A DNA stretch of 64,000 nucleotides from Physcomitrium patens (taxonomy: Eukaryota; Streptophyta; Bryopsida; Funariales; Funariaceae): contig NC_037253.1 in the NCBI RefSeq assembly GCF_000002425.4, positions 6,420,178 through 6,484,177 of the forward strand. Direction: 5' to 3'. A program made the translations under genes and the position numbers. Shown piece by piece: positions 11,501 to 23,499 of this stretch. The first letter of the stretch is position 1, and every line of letters begins with the position of its first letter. The notes beneath the pieces were generated by a model, which worked only from the letters and a program-made list of their open reading frames with translations, had not been told where the DNA came from and did not search any database.

Positions 11501-11867
11501 CGCATAAGGATCCTGCAAAATTCTTGCACGATTTGCATGAGAAAGCTTACATTTGGCATGTATCTGGTATTAATACTACACAAGAACAGTTCCCAGTTCG
11601 ATACTGATTTCGCATCCAAGAGGTCATAACCATAAAAGGTACAATTGGGTCTAGAGGATAATGAGATGCTGGAGTGACTACCTCGAAAATGTTGGGTGCA
11701 CGCCACGAATCAGAACTAGAGCCTCCCTGATATGATCCAGAGCCACCGCTGTGTGACAAGCCAGAAGGATATCTTGGATACTCGTAATACTCGTTTTCGC
11801 CATAGCGGCGATGCTCGAACGAGCCAGAGCCAGAGCCAGCGCCAAAAATAGAATCAAGCCACCCCAT
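8579..11867 (-). CDS. DA1-like protein (LIM domain plus zinc peptidase), 11 coding exons
   Basis: Exons on the minus strand: 11,682-11,867; 11,272-11,512; 10,975-11,125; 10,645-10,780; 10,335-10,418; 10,073-10,192; 9,704-9,919; 9,414-9,476; 9,192-9,349; 8,983-9,041; 8,579-8,850. They join in frame to 561 residues (Arabidopsis DA1 is about 532). The start MGWLDSIF matches the DA1 family start. Residues 63-192 are Tyr-, Ser- and Asn-rich with an acidic patch. A LIM domain begins at ICAGC (about 199) and a second Cys/His cluster follows (KCEIC ... CCSC, to about 303). The family stretch [13 protein letters not shown] is at about 384-396. The peptidase motif HELMH is at 461-465, with EEGICQV downstream. 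DA1 proteins are ubiquitin-activated peptidases that limit organ growth (known for Arabidopsis). I see no ubiquitin-interacting motif at the N-terminus, unlike Arabidopsis DA1. The acceptor of the exon starting at 9,349 is the weakest site. Confidence 0.92.
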
Positions 11868-11888
11868 TCTAGCAGGATTTAGTACTCC

Positions 11889-12043
11889 CTGCAGTAGAAG
11901 TAGGTTCCTTCTTTGCTGAGTACGGCGCACTGATCGATGTCCTCAGGGTATGATTTTCGAGAGATTTTCTAGAGAGCCCAGTGTGTTTGGCAACTCGCAG
12001 ATGCTGAGCTCAACCATCAAACATTTGGAACCATAACACTCAC
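11889..12043 (-). other. Probable 5'UTR intron of the DA1-like gene
   Basis: On the minus strand a GTGAGT donor at 12,038-12,043 and a CTGCAG acceptor ending at 11,889 bracket 155 bp just upstream of the ATG at 11,865-11,867. The 5'UTR exon would lie beyond 12,044. The call is based on sequence signals alone. Confidence 0.45.
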
Positions 12044-13320
12044 CAGTTAGGAGAGCAAAGCCGTCACGAAGGTCCTGTCAAGCCTCTGCGGTAGTGCACG
12101 AGCCGGCGGTTTGCTTGTGTAGCAACCGAGTTAACACATCAACATTGGTGGCTTGCGCATGTTGATCCAGGCCTCCCACCTCGGAGTCTCCATGGCAACA
12201 AACAAACGACCCTGCACCAAAACAACCCACTCCAGATCGATATACTTCGTCCAACTGCTCGAAGGGCGCCACGAAACTGAAGATTGCACTTTACCCCTAC
12301 AGCCCTCAGATATTGACATATTCTGCTGTGGCTATGGCGTCAATAGGAAAACATTGTTCCGTCATTCCAGGCTTCTCATGGAGCAGAGGCTTCTCATTAA
12401 CCAAATTACCCCGGGAGGCCTACTTGACTATTCGTGACCGACATTGACGTCTGTGGGGTAGAAATGAAAGCTGCGAGAAAGAGGTTGAGCTCTTCCATGA
12501 GACTAGAAGATGATGAACCTAGTAGTAGAGTAGCAAGCTGAACAATCCATAAGGCAGGCTAAATGAGTACTTTGTTCCAAAACGCTTGAAGACCAGGTCG
12601 GTACAGTACCCTTATGCCTTGCAGCCATAGCCATGGCCATTACCATATCATCAGCAACTCTTAGAGCCGTTTATTACCTATAGTGCCGTCCTGGGATCGC
12701 CCTCAACCACAGAATCTGGTCTCCGTTCCGAACCCATGGAGAGACTGGGAGGAAAAAACTTAACTCATGGGCATTAGAATTTCGCAACATAGTAGGGACA
12801 TAGCTATGTACCTTCAGTTCCGTTTCTTCTAAACCTCCAGCCAGGAAGTTTTGGCAATTTCGCCGAGTACACTTAGTTTGAAGTAGCAACGCCCCAGTTG
12901 CGAACCGAGTCAGGGCACTTTACACCAGCTCAGAAAAGCTCTGCAAGCCAGTGAACTGCAACGACCACAGAAAATACTAACAGGAAAAACAAATTGAAGC
13001 TTTTTAGCATCCTATTTGTGTAATTCCCCTGGACTGAGAGCAGAATTAGGGAGGTGAGGAACCAGCGGGTTTACACACTCGGTTAAGACACACTCGGAAC
13101 AGAACGCAAAATAAACTCGCACTATTCTCCGCGTCGTCCGCATTCTCAGACCGCAGAGCAGAAGCAAAGAGGATGGCTAGTCTTATCGTCTGATTCACTC
13201 CATTCTCTATCACAAGCGTCTGACTCAGATGTGACACAATTCGAACATTATCATCCCTATCACGAAACGCACATCCCAGTGGGACCCCAAACCGTAAACC
13301 AGGAAAATTTTGTGTAAAAC
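12044..13320. other. DA1 upstream region and intergenic DNA
   Basis: It should contain the DA1 5'UTR and promoter. Short open frames on both strands (12,153-12,437 +, 12,674-12,889 -, 13,046-13,237 -) show no recognisable family. Confidence 0.4.
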
Positions 13321-13327
13321 TTGAAAG

Positions 13328-13329
<2 letters not shown>

Positions 13330-13362
<33 letters not shown>
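13330..13362. repeat. (CT)n microsatellite
   Basis: About 16 uninterrupted CT units end in CTCGAC. Confidence 0.9.
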
Positions 13363-13364
<2 letters not shown>

Positions 13365-13375
13365 ACTTTACAACA

Positions 13376-14350
13376 TTACACCACCAACTCACGAAAATTA
13401 TACGCAACTAAGCCCACGATGAGCATGAAGTTTACATCGGTCAGTACACACTCAGCTGCTCGACATCGACCTCCACTAAGCTCATCGCAGATCATTGCCC
13501 CTAGTAGCCTGATCCTCCCCCCCCAAAACCGAGTGTCGAACTGCGTGCATGCGACGGAGGGGCTAAAAGCAGGCCGGTGACTAGTCAATTATTCACAACA
13601 CCAATCGACGAGTGGGCCCGGCACCATGCCCCACAGGCGACCAGATACCCCAACAGCGCCGTTGAAAGGTAGTCCCTCGACAGAGAGGAGAATACGCGGA
13701 TCCGATTGCATCTGTTCGATCCGCACACACTCGCGGTGAAATGCACCCACGGACTTACCATTCCATCCCACCACTCTCGCCGGAACTGTACCCATCCACC
13801 ACTGGTGGTGAGCGCCACCCACTCACTCTCTGCCTGTTTTGAACGCCGCTGACAGAGGTCGAGCGCGGCATTGTACTGCTCCGACACCGAGTGGCGAGCA
13901 TTACGAGCGCGAGTTACGGTATTCTTTGTCGATCTCGAGGGATCATCAACTCGACGATCCTCGGCACCCGTTGTTTGTTCATCGCTAGATTCAAGCTGCT
14001 ACCGCCGCATCGGCTCCTCCCGAGAGGTAGATTTTAACGGAGAAGTGCCAAATTTCTTCCAACTGTGGGACCCTTCACGATCGATGACTCGGCTCCGCAA
14101 CCTGGATTACTGTGCGTATTTTTGTTAGTATTCTAATTTTGCAGGGCTGGTGTACAAGATCGCCTTTGCGCTGAAGGATTGTATCGGTCCGGCGATCATC
14201 GCCCCGTCTGCTCAACTCCAGGACTTCGTTAAAACTCTTTTCACACCGCGGGGCGGCGTGCGGCGATTCTCGCTGTCGATGGCACTCAAGGATCCTTCAT
14301 TCTCGCACGCCACGTCCAAGTTTCTTATTCTCTTACCAGTTATTGCGTGA
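13376..14350. other. GC-rich unique stretch with overlapping open frames on both strands
   Basis: Open frames of 70-100 codons lie at 13,376-13,588 (-), 13,585-13,887 (-), 13,871-14,128 (+) and 14,150-14,350 (+). The composition is that of the gene islands and stops abruptly near 14,350. No domain is recognised. Good splice signals linking the frames were not evident, so this may be a decayed gene, a promoter or an exon of an unrecognised gene. Confidence 0.3.
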
Positions 14351-14775
14351 CACGTGTGTGATTAATGTGACTAAATCAATAATCATAAAATAAATATGTA
14401 ATATAAATAAATCAACCATGTTATTATTATTTTGTATTACTTACATTTTAGAATTTAATTGTATTCAAAATGATTTTATCTGAAAAAAATAAATAAACTT
14501 TAAAAATATGTTACGAAGTTAATTACAACATAAAAATTCATTCAATTTAATTACTAAAATATATATATAAATAAAAATAAATAAATCTTAAAAGTTAGAA
14601 AGTAAAGATAACCCTAATATCATTTCTATTTAATCATGAATTTGCCATATAGTAGGTCCTTGGAGTTTATTTTTGTGTCCAATACTATATTAGCAACTAT
14701 AATAGATATGGTGTATACAAGTCTTTTTTGTGAATGTTATGACATTATGGCTGATTGCAAATGTAGAACCTTTTC

Positions 14776-14807
<32 letters not shown>

Positions 14808-15265
14808 AATTTACTGATTTGTATTTTTATATTTTATTAAAAAAGACTTCCAATAAATGTGACATTAATAATTCTCGAATAGTTTATTTAATAAACATTT
14901 TAAAAGACAAAAAAATAATAATTCAATTGAATCTATATGCCTTGTGGTTTTATATAAAACTTCAATTAAATCTTTGACCTTTTAGATAGACATTAGCTGC
15001 AACAATAACAATCTATTTAACAAAACTTGAAAATAAACTTCTCAAAATATGTGTTTTTAAAAATACAAAACCTGATTTCAATTAAATAGAAAAATTAAAT
15101 GGATTGTGAATATTTTTAATTGGAAATACATATAATTATATTTCAAAGATAGAACTAGATAAAGCAATCAGTTGATTAGTACTTGTCTTATTGATATAGC
15201 ACTAGAAAATAGTTATCAACACATACAAATTTAAATTTAGCTTACTTTTTCTTTTCTAGATATGT

Positions 15266-15316
<51 letters not shown>

Positions 15317-15424
15317 ATAAACAACAAATCTGATTTTACTTGAATTTTGAGAACTTATAAAAGTACATAAAAGTTAGAATATACCATGTAGTTATTAAAA
15401 AATAAAATAAAAAATATAATTTTG

Positions 15425-15459
<35 letters not shown>

Positions 15460-16240
15460 AAAAATCAAAAATAAGAATGACTAACATCAAAATTTAAACA
15501 ATTATAAACGTTTTATAATCTCTTCAGGGGAGGAAGAAAGAAACGATACTAGTATAAAATAGTGTTATTTTTTATTCTTAAACTTGCTCTACATATTCAA
15601 GTTGAGAGCTATTAAAAATTAAACTTTTAAAATATGTATGAAATATTATGAATATTTGAAATAAATATCCAAATAAAAAAAAGTTAGGTTGGTAAAAGAA
15701 ATTAATATTCATACTTAATGAAAGTAATCCAAAAGTTGATATAATATGTCAGAACAATAGAAAGATAGATAAATCTACATATGAAGAAATTAAAACAAAC
15801 CCCACCATCCAGATTGAAACCTTAGACCTCATAGGTTGTGAATCATCTCAAACACATTAAAGAGTCTCTCTAGCATTCAATTACTTCTTAAAGTTTAGGA
15901 TTACTTTTTAAAGAATAGATTATATTCCCCACATGATGCCTACTTATTACATCTAAGTTTGGAAATAATGGCTGAGAGGCAACTCCCCGTATCCAAACCC
16001 ATCCCTTGCAAATAATATTTTGTTGAATAATATTCATCTACAAAATTGAGTTTGAAAGCAGTTCTTTGAGAGTTCAAGTTGAAAGCCTGTGATACCTTTG
16101 TGTGGTTACTTTTCTTCAACCAGTGCAATAATTTCACCTCGTACAAGGAATATACTTATCTATATACACAATTTGGGAGTGATGCTTGGTGCCACCCAAT
16201 CTCCACAAACTGACCCAAGGCAGGAATGAGAGATATCATG
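14351..16240. repeat. AT-rich gene-poor stretch with TA and CA/TA microsatellites
   Basis: TA runs lie near 14,777-14,803, compound CA then TA runs near 15,268-15,316 and 15,427-15,460. No coding sequence or retroelement protein domain was recognised. Confidence 0.6.
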
Positions 16241-16349
16241 CAGAATCATGAAAGTTACGCAGCATTGTGAAAAGGAAAAGCATCTAATCTGGCACCATGC
16301 TGCTGCCTGGTCCTCCAAGCCCAACCCATCCTCCCACTTTACACATCCC

Positions 16350-16389
16350 TGTGTGTGTGTGTGTGCGTATATATATATATATATATATT
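16350..16389. repeat. (GT)n(TA)n compound microsatellite
   Basis: A GT run passes into a TA run and marks the edge between AT-rich DNA and the next GC-rich patch. Minus-strand frames crossing it (ending YIYIYIY) are artefacts. Confidence 0.85.
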
Positions 16390-16487
16390 TGTTTTGTTTA
16401 CAGATATACATGATATGTGTCTTGTTTACAAATATAGTTGGTCTGTGTTTTGTTTGCATATGTAGATGATCTGTGTTTTTGCGTTTC

Positions 16488-16809
16488 GTGAGAAACGTGG
16501 TGCTGCGAGACTGCGACAAGCAGCAGGCCTGGTGATGGCGATGGCGCGAATGATGGTGCAGGTGCTGGATCGATGCCTGCTGCGAGGGAATGGATCGACC
16601 CAGGGGCACACTGTGTTCGAAATGCCGGGGAGGATGTGAACAAGTCGGCCAGTTTTGATGAGCAGAGACCCACATTCCCGGTGCGGATGGTGGATGTTGG
16701 ATCCGGGCGAGGGAATGGGCGTGGGAATGGGCCGGGGCTGAGTCCACAGGCATTTCTGGATCTAGAAGAGTGTCTAGGAGCTATGTGGACCCTAAAGCCT
16801 CGGAGGTAG
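16488..16809 (+). CDS. Hypothetical Gly-rich exon-like frame
   Basis: From about 16,488 the frame encodes a Gly/Asp/Ala-rich run (PGDGDGANDGAGAGS), then MPAAREWIDPG, a second Gly/Arg/Asn run (GSGRGNGRGNGPG) and a C-terminus ending LKPRR before a stop at 16,807-16,809. Base composition is that of the gene islands and contrasts with the AT-rich sequence before it. It could be the last exon of an unrecognised gene. No domain is identified and no upstream exon is convincing. Confidence 0.3.
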
Positions 16810-17190
16810 CGACTTGGTCATCGGTGCTTTTGAGTTATGACAGATGCTCTCTCTCTCTCTCTCTCTCTATCCATCTCTCTCATTGTTTTTGTTTGTTTTC
16901 CGAGCTTGGTTGAGCTTGTGCACGGCGTTAGGGGCGCTTTAAACCACGCATATTGGATAAACAACCTCGTCGCATCGAAGGATTCAATGTTGTTAACTTA
17001 TTGGCCAAGTCATTGCCAATCTTGGGAAAGTGCTCAAGGCTTGTAGAAGCCGGATGTTTCTCTGCAACAAACCCTGCTGGCAACTCTTCAACGCATGGCT
17101 CTGGGTCGCTGTGACCTTCACTAACAGCTTCGAACAAAAATGATATCAATATTTGTTTGAGTATAAAATTATTAATTCATTCCCAGCATC

Positions 17191-18640
17191 TCAGAATAAA
17201 CGGGGGGAAGGTACGTAGTTCCAGGAAGCCCCAACTTCTGTTCGTTCAGTCACGCCAGACGATAAAATGGAGTTTATTTCCACCGCACTTCGTTGGTTGT
17301 GCGTCGTGGAATATGGATCAATGGCGACTCTAAAATTTTCCCGGCATTTCTTAACAATGTCTCGTTTTTCGACCAATCCTTCAATTAATTGTCGGATTAA
17401 CAGGCTGTAGAGGTTTCATTCCTGACAAAATTTTGCACGAAAGTTTGCCTGCTAGCAAAGATGTGTTGCCATGGCCGTTGGACTTGACTGCGTCAAATTC
17501 TAGAATTGCCTGATTTCGGTTTCCAACGTAGTTATCTCCACCGTGATATCAATCATCATCAAACTTTTGAGTAGGTTGATCTAGCTCGTTGAAGCTGCAA
17601 AGCCCAACATCTCGTTACCCTGATGAAGATGAAGAATGAGCAAGTCTTACTGATGCAATATGCGAACCTATGATAATAGTGTGATGGTCAAAGTCTTCTA
17701 CATGAAGTACCTAAGGTCTTACCCTTGAAATTATCTGAGTTCATTCTTTACAACCGCAACCTGATTAAAAAAATTCGAGTTCATGTGAATGAGTGAAGAA
17801 AACGCGATTCCCCACAAGGAATTATCAGAGATTCGTCTTTGTTAGTGGTTTCGCATTTCAAAAGCTATAGAAGTTTAAACTGTAACGTGGATTTAAGTCT
17901 TCTACCGTAATAGCGGATCTGTGGGAGTAAACCTTATCAGGAATCCATGCAGTCACATGATGCTTTTCACGACAAAATTTAGATGAGAATTTCATGTGCT
18001 TCCAATGAACCAGTCTCGGATGTCTTTGCTGAAGTCTGATCACAACGTTTGATGCTAAATTACGTTCTGCGATTAATGTGAATCCGAGATAAAACCACCA
18101 CAGTAGCAATGCTTAAATGGAAGCTCTCCTAGTTTCTTGTGATAAAAGAGCAAATATCCCAGTGTGTTAATAGCAATGTGGATTCTTTGTGTAGCTATGA
18201 AATGAGATCGTTTTGAAAACTTGGATACTTCGGTAATCAAAGACTTTTCAGGTTGGGGTTGGGATATTACTAACCGAATTGATAGTCTTTCTCTTAAGCA
18301 ACTTTCTTTTTTCGATCCGAGCCGATTCGTCGGGCACAAGCGAAACGTGTATGCCAGCAGATTTCATGCAGTCGCGGATGCGTTTTCCCCAGTTTCCTAA
18401 CCCACAAACAGAATTGGGTCGTTTCTCCACTACGTCACAAAGCACAATACCCTGCAGCAAATCGGTGGAGGTCACCTCACAGTCTGCAGTGGCAGAGACG
18501 TGCCCGTCAGAGCTCACTGCACAATTCTCGCAACGTCGCAATGGGCTGCACGTGAGCGCCGGTACCATGGTCCCAACTCCCAACCACTTTGGTCTGTGTG
18601 GCCGGTGCTTTCTTCGCGTATCATTCATTAGTCGACACCA
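17191..18640 (-). pseudogene. Possible ketopantoate-reductase-like gene or remnant
   Basis: On the minus strand, 18,256-18,450 reads NSVCGLGNWGKRIRDCMKSA then GIHVSLVPD, a basic linker, KRKLL and KTINS. This resembles the stretch of ketopantoate reductases (PanE/ApbA, pantothenate pathway, NADPH-dependent) where an AGI.V motif precedes W.KLL and an A.N motif at the start of the C-terminal helical domain. About 1 kb further along the same strand, 17,260-17,330 reads DPYSTTHNQRSAVEINSI, which resembles the S..D...G..TEID.ING motif of that domain. The pieces lie in the right order, but I could not connect them through convincing exons, and the NADP-binding N-terminus is not visible. It is either a diverged multi-exon gene or a dead copy. 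The family call rests on remembered motifs. Confidence 0.3.
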
Positions 18641-18690
18641 TTTCTGATTGCAACATTTGTCTAACATTTTGTACCCTCGCGTGTGAAGTC

Positions 18691-18719
18691 ACTTTTTTTT
18701 TTTTTTTTTTTTTTTTTTT
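18691..18719. repeat. Poly-T run
   Basis: An uninterrupted T run of more than 25 bases. It gives false Phe-rich frames on +. Confidence 0.9.
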
Positions 18720-19302
18720 GTTTCTCTTTGTATCATTCTTTGGTGCACAAGTTGAATATGGGTGTTCACAAAAGCGACTGCATCTTCTATGTCACACCGT
18801 GAGCTCCCAATGTCTTAGAGCTGCCACGATCTTTTTTCCTGCAAATGTGTGGAGAAGATATTCCTATTGCACGGCAGGGGGAGATATCTTTTTGTTAGTT
18901 CTTGAATCGTCCGAATTTCCCTCTGGTAAATTACGGTGGGCTTCATTCGTGTCGTTGAATTTGTTGAAAGCTTCTAGTCATTGATTTTCTGCAGCCTTTA
19001 GGTACAAATCTCGCCAACAGTGTAACGTTGGTACAACTTGGTCTGGCCGGCAACGAAACAAGAGACCATGTACCTTGGGCTATGGACCAGGGGGATCGCT
19101 TGCCGCCCTCTTCGTCTGCCGTGCTTTTCATGCCAACACAGGACCTCCGATAACTGCGCTCCCTATAAAACCCAGCGATCCCGGCTGTTGTCACTGTGAA
19201 GTGGACTTGCCGTCTTAAATCATTGAATGCTGTTTGGAACCATTCGAATTTCATGTCTTGCCGAAGTGAACCAAGACAACCATCCCTAGATTGAGAGTGA
19301 TC

Positions 19303-19888
19303 TTATGACAACCTCAGGGTAGGTAGGTCGCAGGCTAGCTGAGATTTTGATGCTCCTCGACATCCCCGCAAGAGAGCGATTTCGACCGTGGTTAGGAAGA
19401 GATCGTACACGCGATGCTCCGGTGCGATTCGACACAGCAGACCAACCGCAGCCGGTCCACAGCCTGAAAGCTCAAACATGGGCCGATCGGGAGAGTCGGA
19501 CTTACAGCTCGCTCCTCGGCAACCCAGCCCTCTCGACGCATCGGTGATTGCTGACAATATTCGGTTCCTCGTGTTGGATGATCGCCGCGAGGCAGGACCA
19601 ACGCAGTGGCACTGCAGAGGCGAGATCAATCGATCTAGGAAACGACCGTGGTGGTTCCGACCTCGCCGAAGGCGAATCAGACTAGCATCGTCCTTCTTCA
19701 GCAACCTCAACAGATTCCGGCAATTGTGCGCCACGCTGGTGAGGCGTCTGCCTGGCAACAAGCTGAGGACCCTGATAGCTAAGCCGCAATCCCCTAACAA
19801 GAGATCTCGCAAGATTCGCAGAATCCACGCATCCCGCACCTTGGAGGAGCTCTCGCCGCTCTTGTGTCACCCAGGTGCGGCACCATAA
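19303..19888. other. GC-rich stretch with long overlapping open frames on both strands
   Basis: The minus strand is open for 178 codons (19,303-19,839) and the plus strand for 166 codons (19,388-19,888). Both products are Arg- and Leu-rich and neither shows a family I know. Overlapping opposite frames of this length in GC-rich DNA can occur by chance. Which strand is coding, if either, cannot be decided from sequence alone. Confidence 0.25.
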
Positions 19889-20409
19889 CCCCCACACGGT
19901 GCATCGGCATTTCTTCACGCAAATCCTCGTAGTTTAGCATCGAATTCATACTCTCTAGATTATTGTGTTGTTTCCATTCTCTCTGTTTCGTATCAATGGG
20001 CGTGACTCTCGGCGTCGATGCTGCCCACCATGTACTCCAATTGTCAGCTTCATTATCGTTGAATAAAAGTGAGATCTTGTGGAGACTCAACACCCCTTCG
20101 GCTCATTCTTCGATCAGTTCTCTGCAGTTAAGAGAGTGCATTTCTAGCAGCGGAGGTCTTGCATTGGACGAGGGGAATGAACCCCATTGAGTTGAATTAT
20201 TGATAAAAATAAATAAATAAATCAGAATCCGGGGTCTGGTGAATCTTTTTAGCATGCATCCCTTGCAATCATCATGCATAAGTCTTTGAAACGGATCCGT
20301 CTTGTGGATTATATGCCCTTTTCTTACAATGTTTTCCCGTTCACGGTGTTCTTTATTCAGTTCCAAAGATAGCTTTAGTAATGGATTTTCTTTTTTACCA
20401 AAAATAAAG

Positions 20410-21952
20410 CATTGCAAGAAAAAAACACTTGTGCCAAGATACTAAAAATAAGTTCAACGTGGTTTTGTATGTTACATGATGTATATTGTTCTTTGATTGC
20501 AACCATGAATCTAACTTGCAATTTTTTTTTTTAAAAGAAGTTTTCATAACCACAACAAAAAATTATGAAAACTTCTTTTTACAAAAAAATTAGAAGTTAT
20601 TTAAAATTACAAGTATACAAAATTATGTTTTTACTTGATTAAATATCATGTATGACTTCTTTAAAAAGAAAAGAACAATTATCCATAACTCATACATGTA
20701 TGAACTTAGTTTTCTTTATTAAAGATATTTTATATTTTTTTAATAAAGACTTCATCTAAAAAATAAGAAGCTTTTGAATCTAATAAGATAAAAGCTTAAA
20801 AATATTTTTGATTATATAAAATATCTATTTTTAAATGAAGTAAAGGATCTAAAGAAACAATAGGACTTTTTTTAGATTTTGTATAAGATTCTAATTGCAT
20901 AATTTATATTATAGTTGGATAAATTTATTTTTTAATATATTATCTTTTTTGTGATTTTTTTTTCTTTGAATATTGATAAGTAATATAATTAGATACTTTA
21001 AAATATAAGCATAACTCTACTTAATAATATTAATTCTTTTTTTGCTCAAAACAAGGTTAAAAATATAATGTATCAATTTGTAAAAATTGCAACTTCAAAA
21101 ATTAAGTTTTTGAAAACTTAGTAGTTTTATTCATCACTAAACTTGTTCCTCTACAACCAAATCTTTGAATATTATTTAGTGTAGATATTGAAGTGGCTCC
21201 AATCATTTTTATTTCATTTTTTTTTTAATCTTTTTGCTTTTTTTTTGGTAGTAAATTGAATTTATGTATTATAACCATTAACTTTCTTAACTATATATAT
21301 ATTAAAAAATTTACTGTTAGAAGTTTTTTTAAATAATATGATTTAGTATTAGATAATTTAGAGATTTTTTTGGCAAAGTTTTGATCTATGTATGAAGAAA
21401 TAATATAATTTATATTGCAACCAACAAAATTTATATTTTATAATAAGAAAATCAACTACTAACATTACATGTTTTAAAATTTTAACAACTTACAATTAAT
21501 ATGAAATAAGATGATGTTACATTAATTAGCTAATTTTTCTATAGATAACAATATAAAGTAAAGAAAATATTTTTTAACTTATCTTATTCTCAAACATTGA
21601 ATCAAGCAATTGATTTTGTTGTGAAGTATGACAATTGATTATTTAAATTTTAATCCAAAAGTTGTACAAGTGCAAGTAAACTCTTTTACAATTTAATGGC
21701 AATACCAATGTCTTTTCAATACATACATTTGAAAATAAATGACATGTAAATTGATACAATATATTTTAATTTTTTTACAAAACAATGAAAAATTTATTGT
21801 TAAAAAAAAGAATTTTACTTATATTTTGGTGAATCTAAGTACAATTGTTCAATATTATCCAAAAAAATAATGCAACCAAAAAATTATAAATATGGCCGTC
21901 AAAGCAAATCATATATTAAAAATCAAGTTTATTCACCTACAATGGAGATTGT
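20410..21952. other. AT-rich unrecognised DNA with a perfect 17-bp inverted repeat
   Basis: The composition drops sharply after about 20,410. An inverted repeat AAAAGAAGTTTTCATAA (20,533-20,549) and its complement (20,563-20,579) enclose 13 nt. No protein domain was recognised in the rest, which may be very old repeat sequence. Confidence 0.45.
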
Positions 21953-23499
21953 TGTTGTGATGTAACATGACTAATAGGTGAAAGAGTGTAGAAATTATTA
22001 TAATGTAGGAGATCTTAGTTCAAAGTATTAGAGCAAATTATCTTAGAAATATAATTAATAGTCAAAAGAGTAGTAAAAACTAAAAGGTACCAATGCTGCC
22101 TTTTAGAAAGGTGACTTCTACTTACTTTGTAGGACCATAAATAAGGCAAAACAAAGTAGATTGAAAAAATAAATGATATGGGTATCTTTAGAAGAAAGTT
22201 AAGAGTAAATTCTAGCAAAATTTACTTAGAAAAATTACATATTGATACCTACAGAGGGCCGGTTATGAATTAGGGTCAAAATCAAACCTTGAGGCACAAA
22301 ACTGAGACTCGACAACGACTCCGGGATTCTTTTGCAAATCAAAGAGTGCAATTTGATAGTAGATTGGATAAGATTTCTATGAACTTTGATTTTGGATGAT
22401 TTGGAATTTTTATGACTTTGTAAGAGCTTTACAAAGTCAAGATTCTTTTCAGATCACTTGAGGTTTGTGAAATAAAATAGGGTTGATGTTTCTAATGATT
22501 TCAAGAGTTTTGTAGTAGATCTACTAGTGAAATTTCGTAGGTTAATGTTTATAGTTGTACTTAATATGTGTTGTGAATCTTAGCTCGATCTATTAGTTGA
22601 ATTGAGGAATATTGAAGTTTAAGTGAGTCAAGATCTCAAAAAGTAGAATTTTAGGTCTAGTGAGGATTTTTAAGTTTTCTTGCAATCTACTAATTAGATT
22701 GGAGTAAAATTTATGTGAGAGGATATTAGACTTGTTTTTCTATATGTATGAGAATTTTGAGATCAATCGAATGGTAAAAAGGAGAGATATTGGCTCTGGG
22801 AGGTTGGCATCAAGGTTGGATAAGGAGGCTGGACAATACCCGAGCACGTTTTTGAGGTTATCGTCTATTTGGTAATTCCGATCCTTTTCAAAAAAATTTT
22901 TGCTTGTTTTCAACTTAGTTTTTAAGGAGTGTGAAAAATTTGAGTTAAGATCAATGGTTCATTCATTAGTTATTGAGGTTAAATTATGTTCAAGAAATTA
23001 CTAGGGTTTGATTAGGATTTGATTTAAGTTTAGGATCTGATTAGGGTTTGATTTAGGGTTAGGATTTGATTTAGGGTTTAGGATTAGGATTAGGATTTGG
23101 TTAGGATTTGATTTAGGATTTAGGATTTGGTTTAGGATTTAAGCTTTGGTTAGGATTTAATCAAGATTTGATTTAGGATTTAGGGTTTTATTTGAGTTTA
23201 TTTAGGATTTAAGATTTAATTAATTTTTGGCCTAAAGTTTGAATGAAGTTATATTTCAACTAGGATTAAATTAAGATTGAATTGATATGTATTTGAGATA
23301 TGTTTGTAATCATTTTAATATTTCTTTAAGATTTCTTATTGTTTCTTTGAAATTCCTTTGAGGTTTCTCTAAATTTGATTAAAGCTTGTTTAGCATTGTT
23401 AGTGTTCTATTAGAATTAGGATTTTGTTGTTGCAATTTCCATTCTACCTCCCACAGCTAGGTGCCTGAAGCATTCTCAAGTAAGACTTCATGTATTACA
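21953..23499 (+). repeat. Family-A LTR, copy 1
   Basis: It starts TGTTGTGATGTAACATGAC and ends ..TATTACA. The same layout is found at 41,037, 55,538 and, inverted, 57,363: a TG..AACATGAC head, a box GTGACTTCTACTTACTTTG about 150 bp in, a GATACC...GGTTATGAA box, a GGATTTGATT minisatellite (22,990-23,260) and a terminal box CACAGCTAGGTGCCTGAAGC. A gypsy protease region follows directly, so it acts as a 5' LTR of a decayed element. Confidence 0.75.

Noticed and set aside
16160-16753. 197-codon minus-strand frame and its shadows
   Set aside because: It runs through the GT/TA microsatellite (YIYIYIY) and is His- and Ser-rich with no domain. The opposite strand gives the more gene-like Gly-rich frame.
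23020-23200. Interstitial telomere tract
   Set aside because: TTTAGGG-like words are mixed with GGATTTGATT units and recur at the same place in every family-A LTR, so they belong to the LTR.
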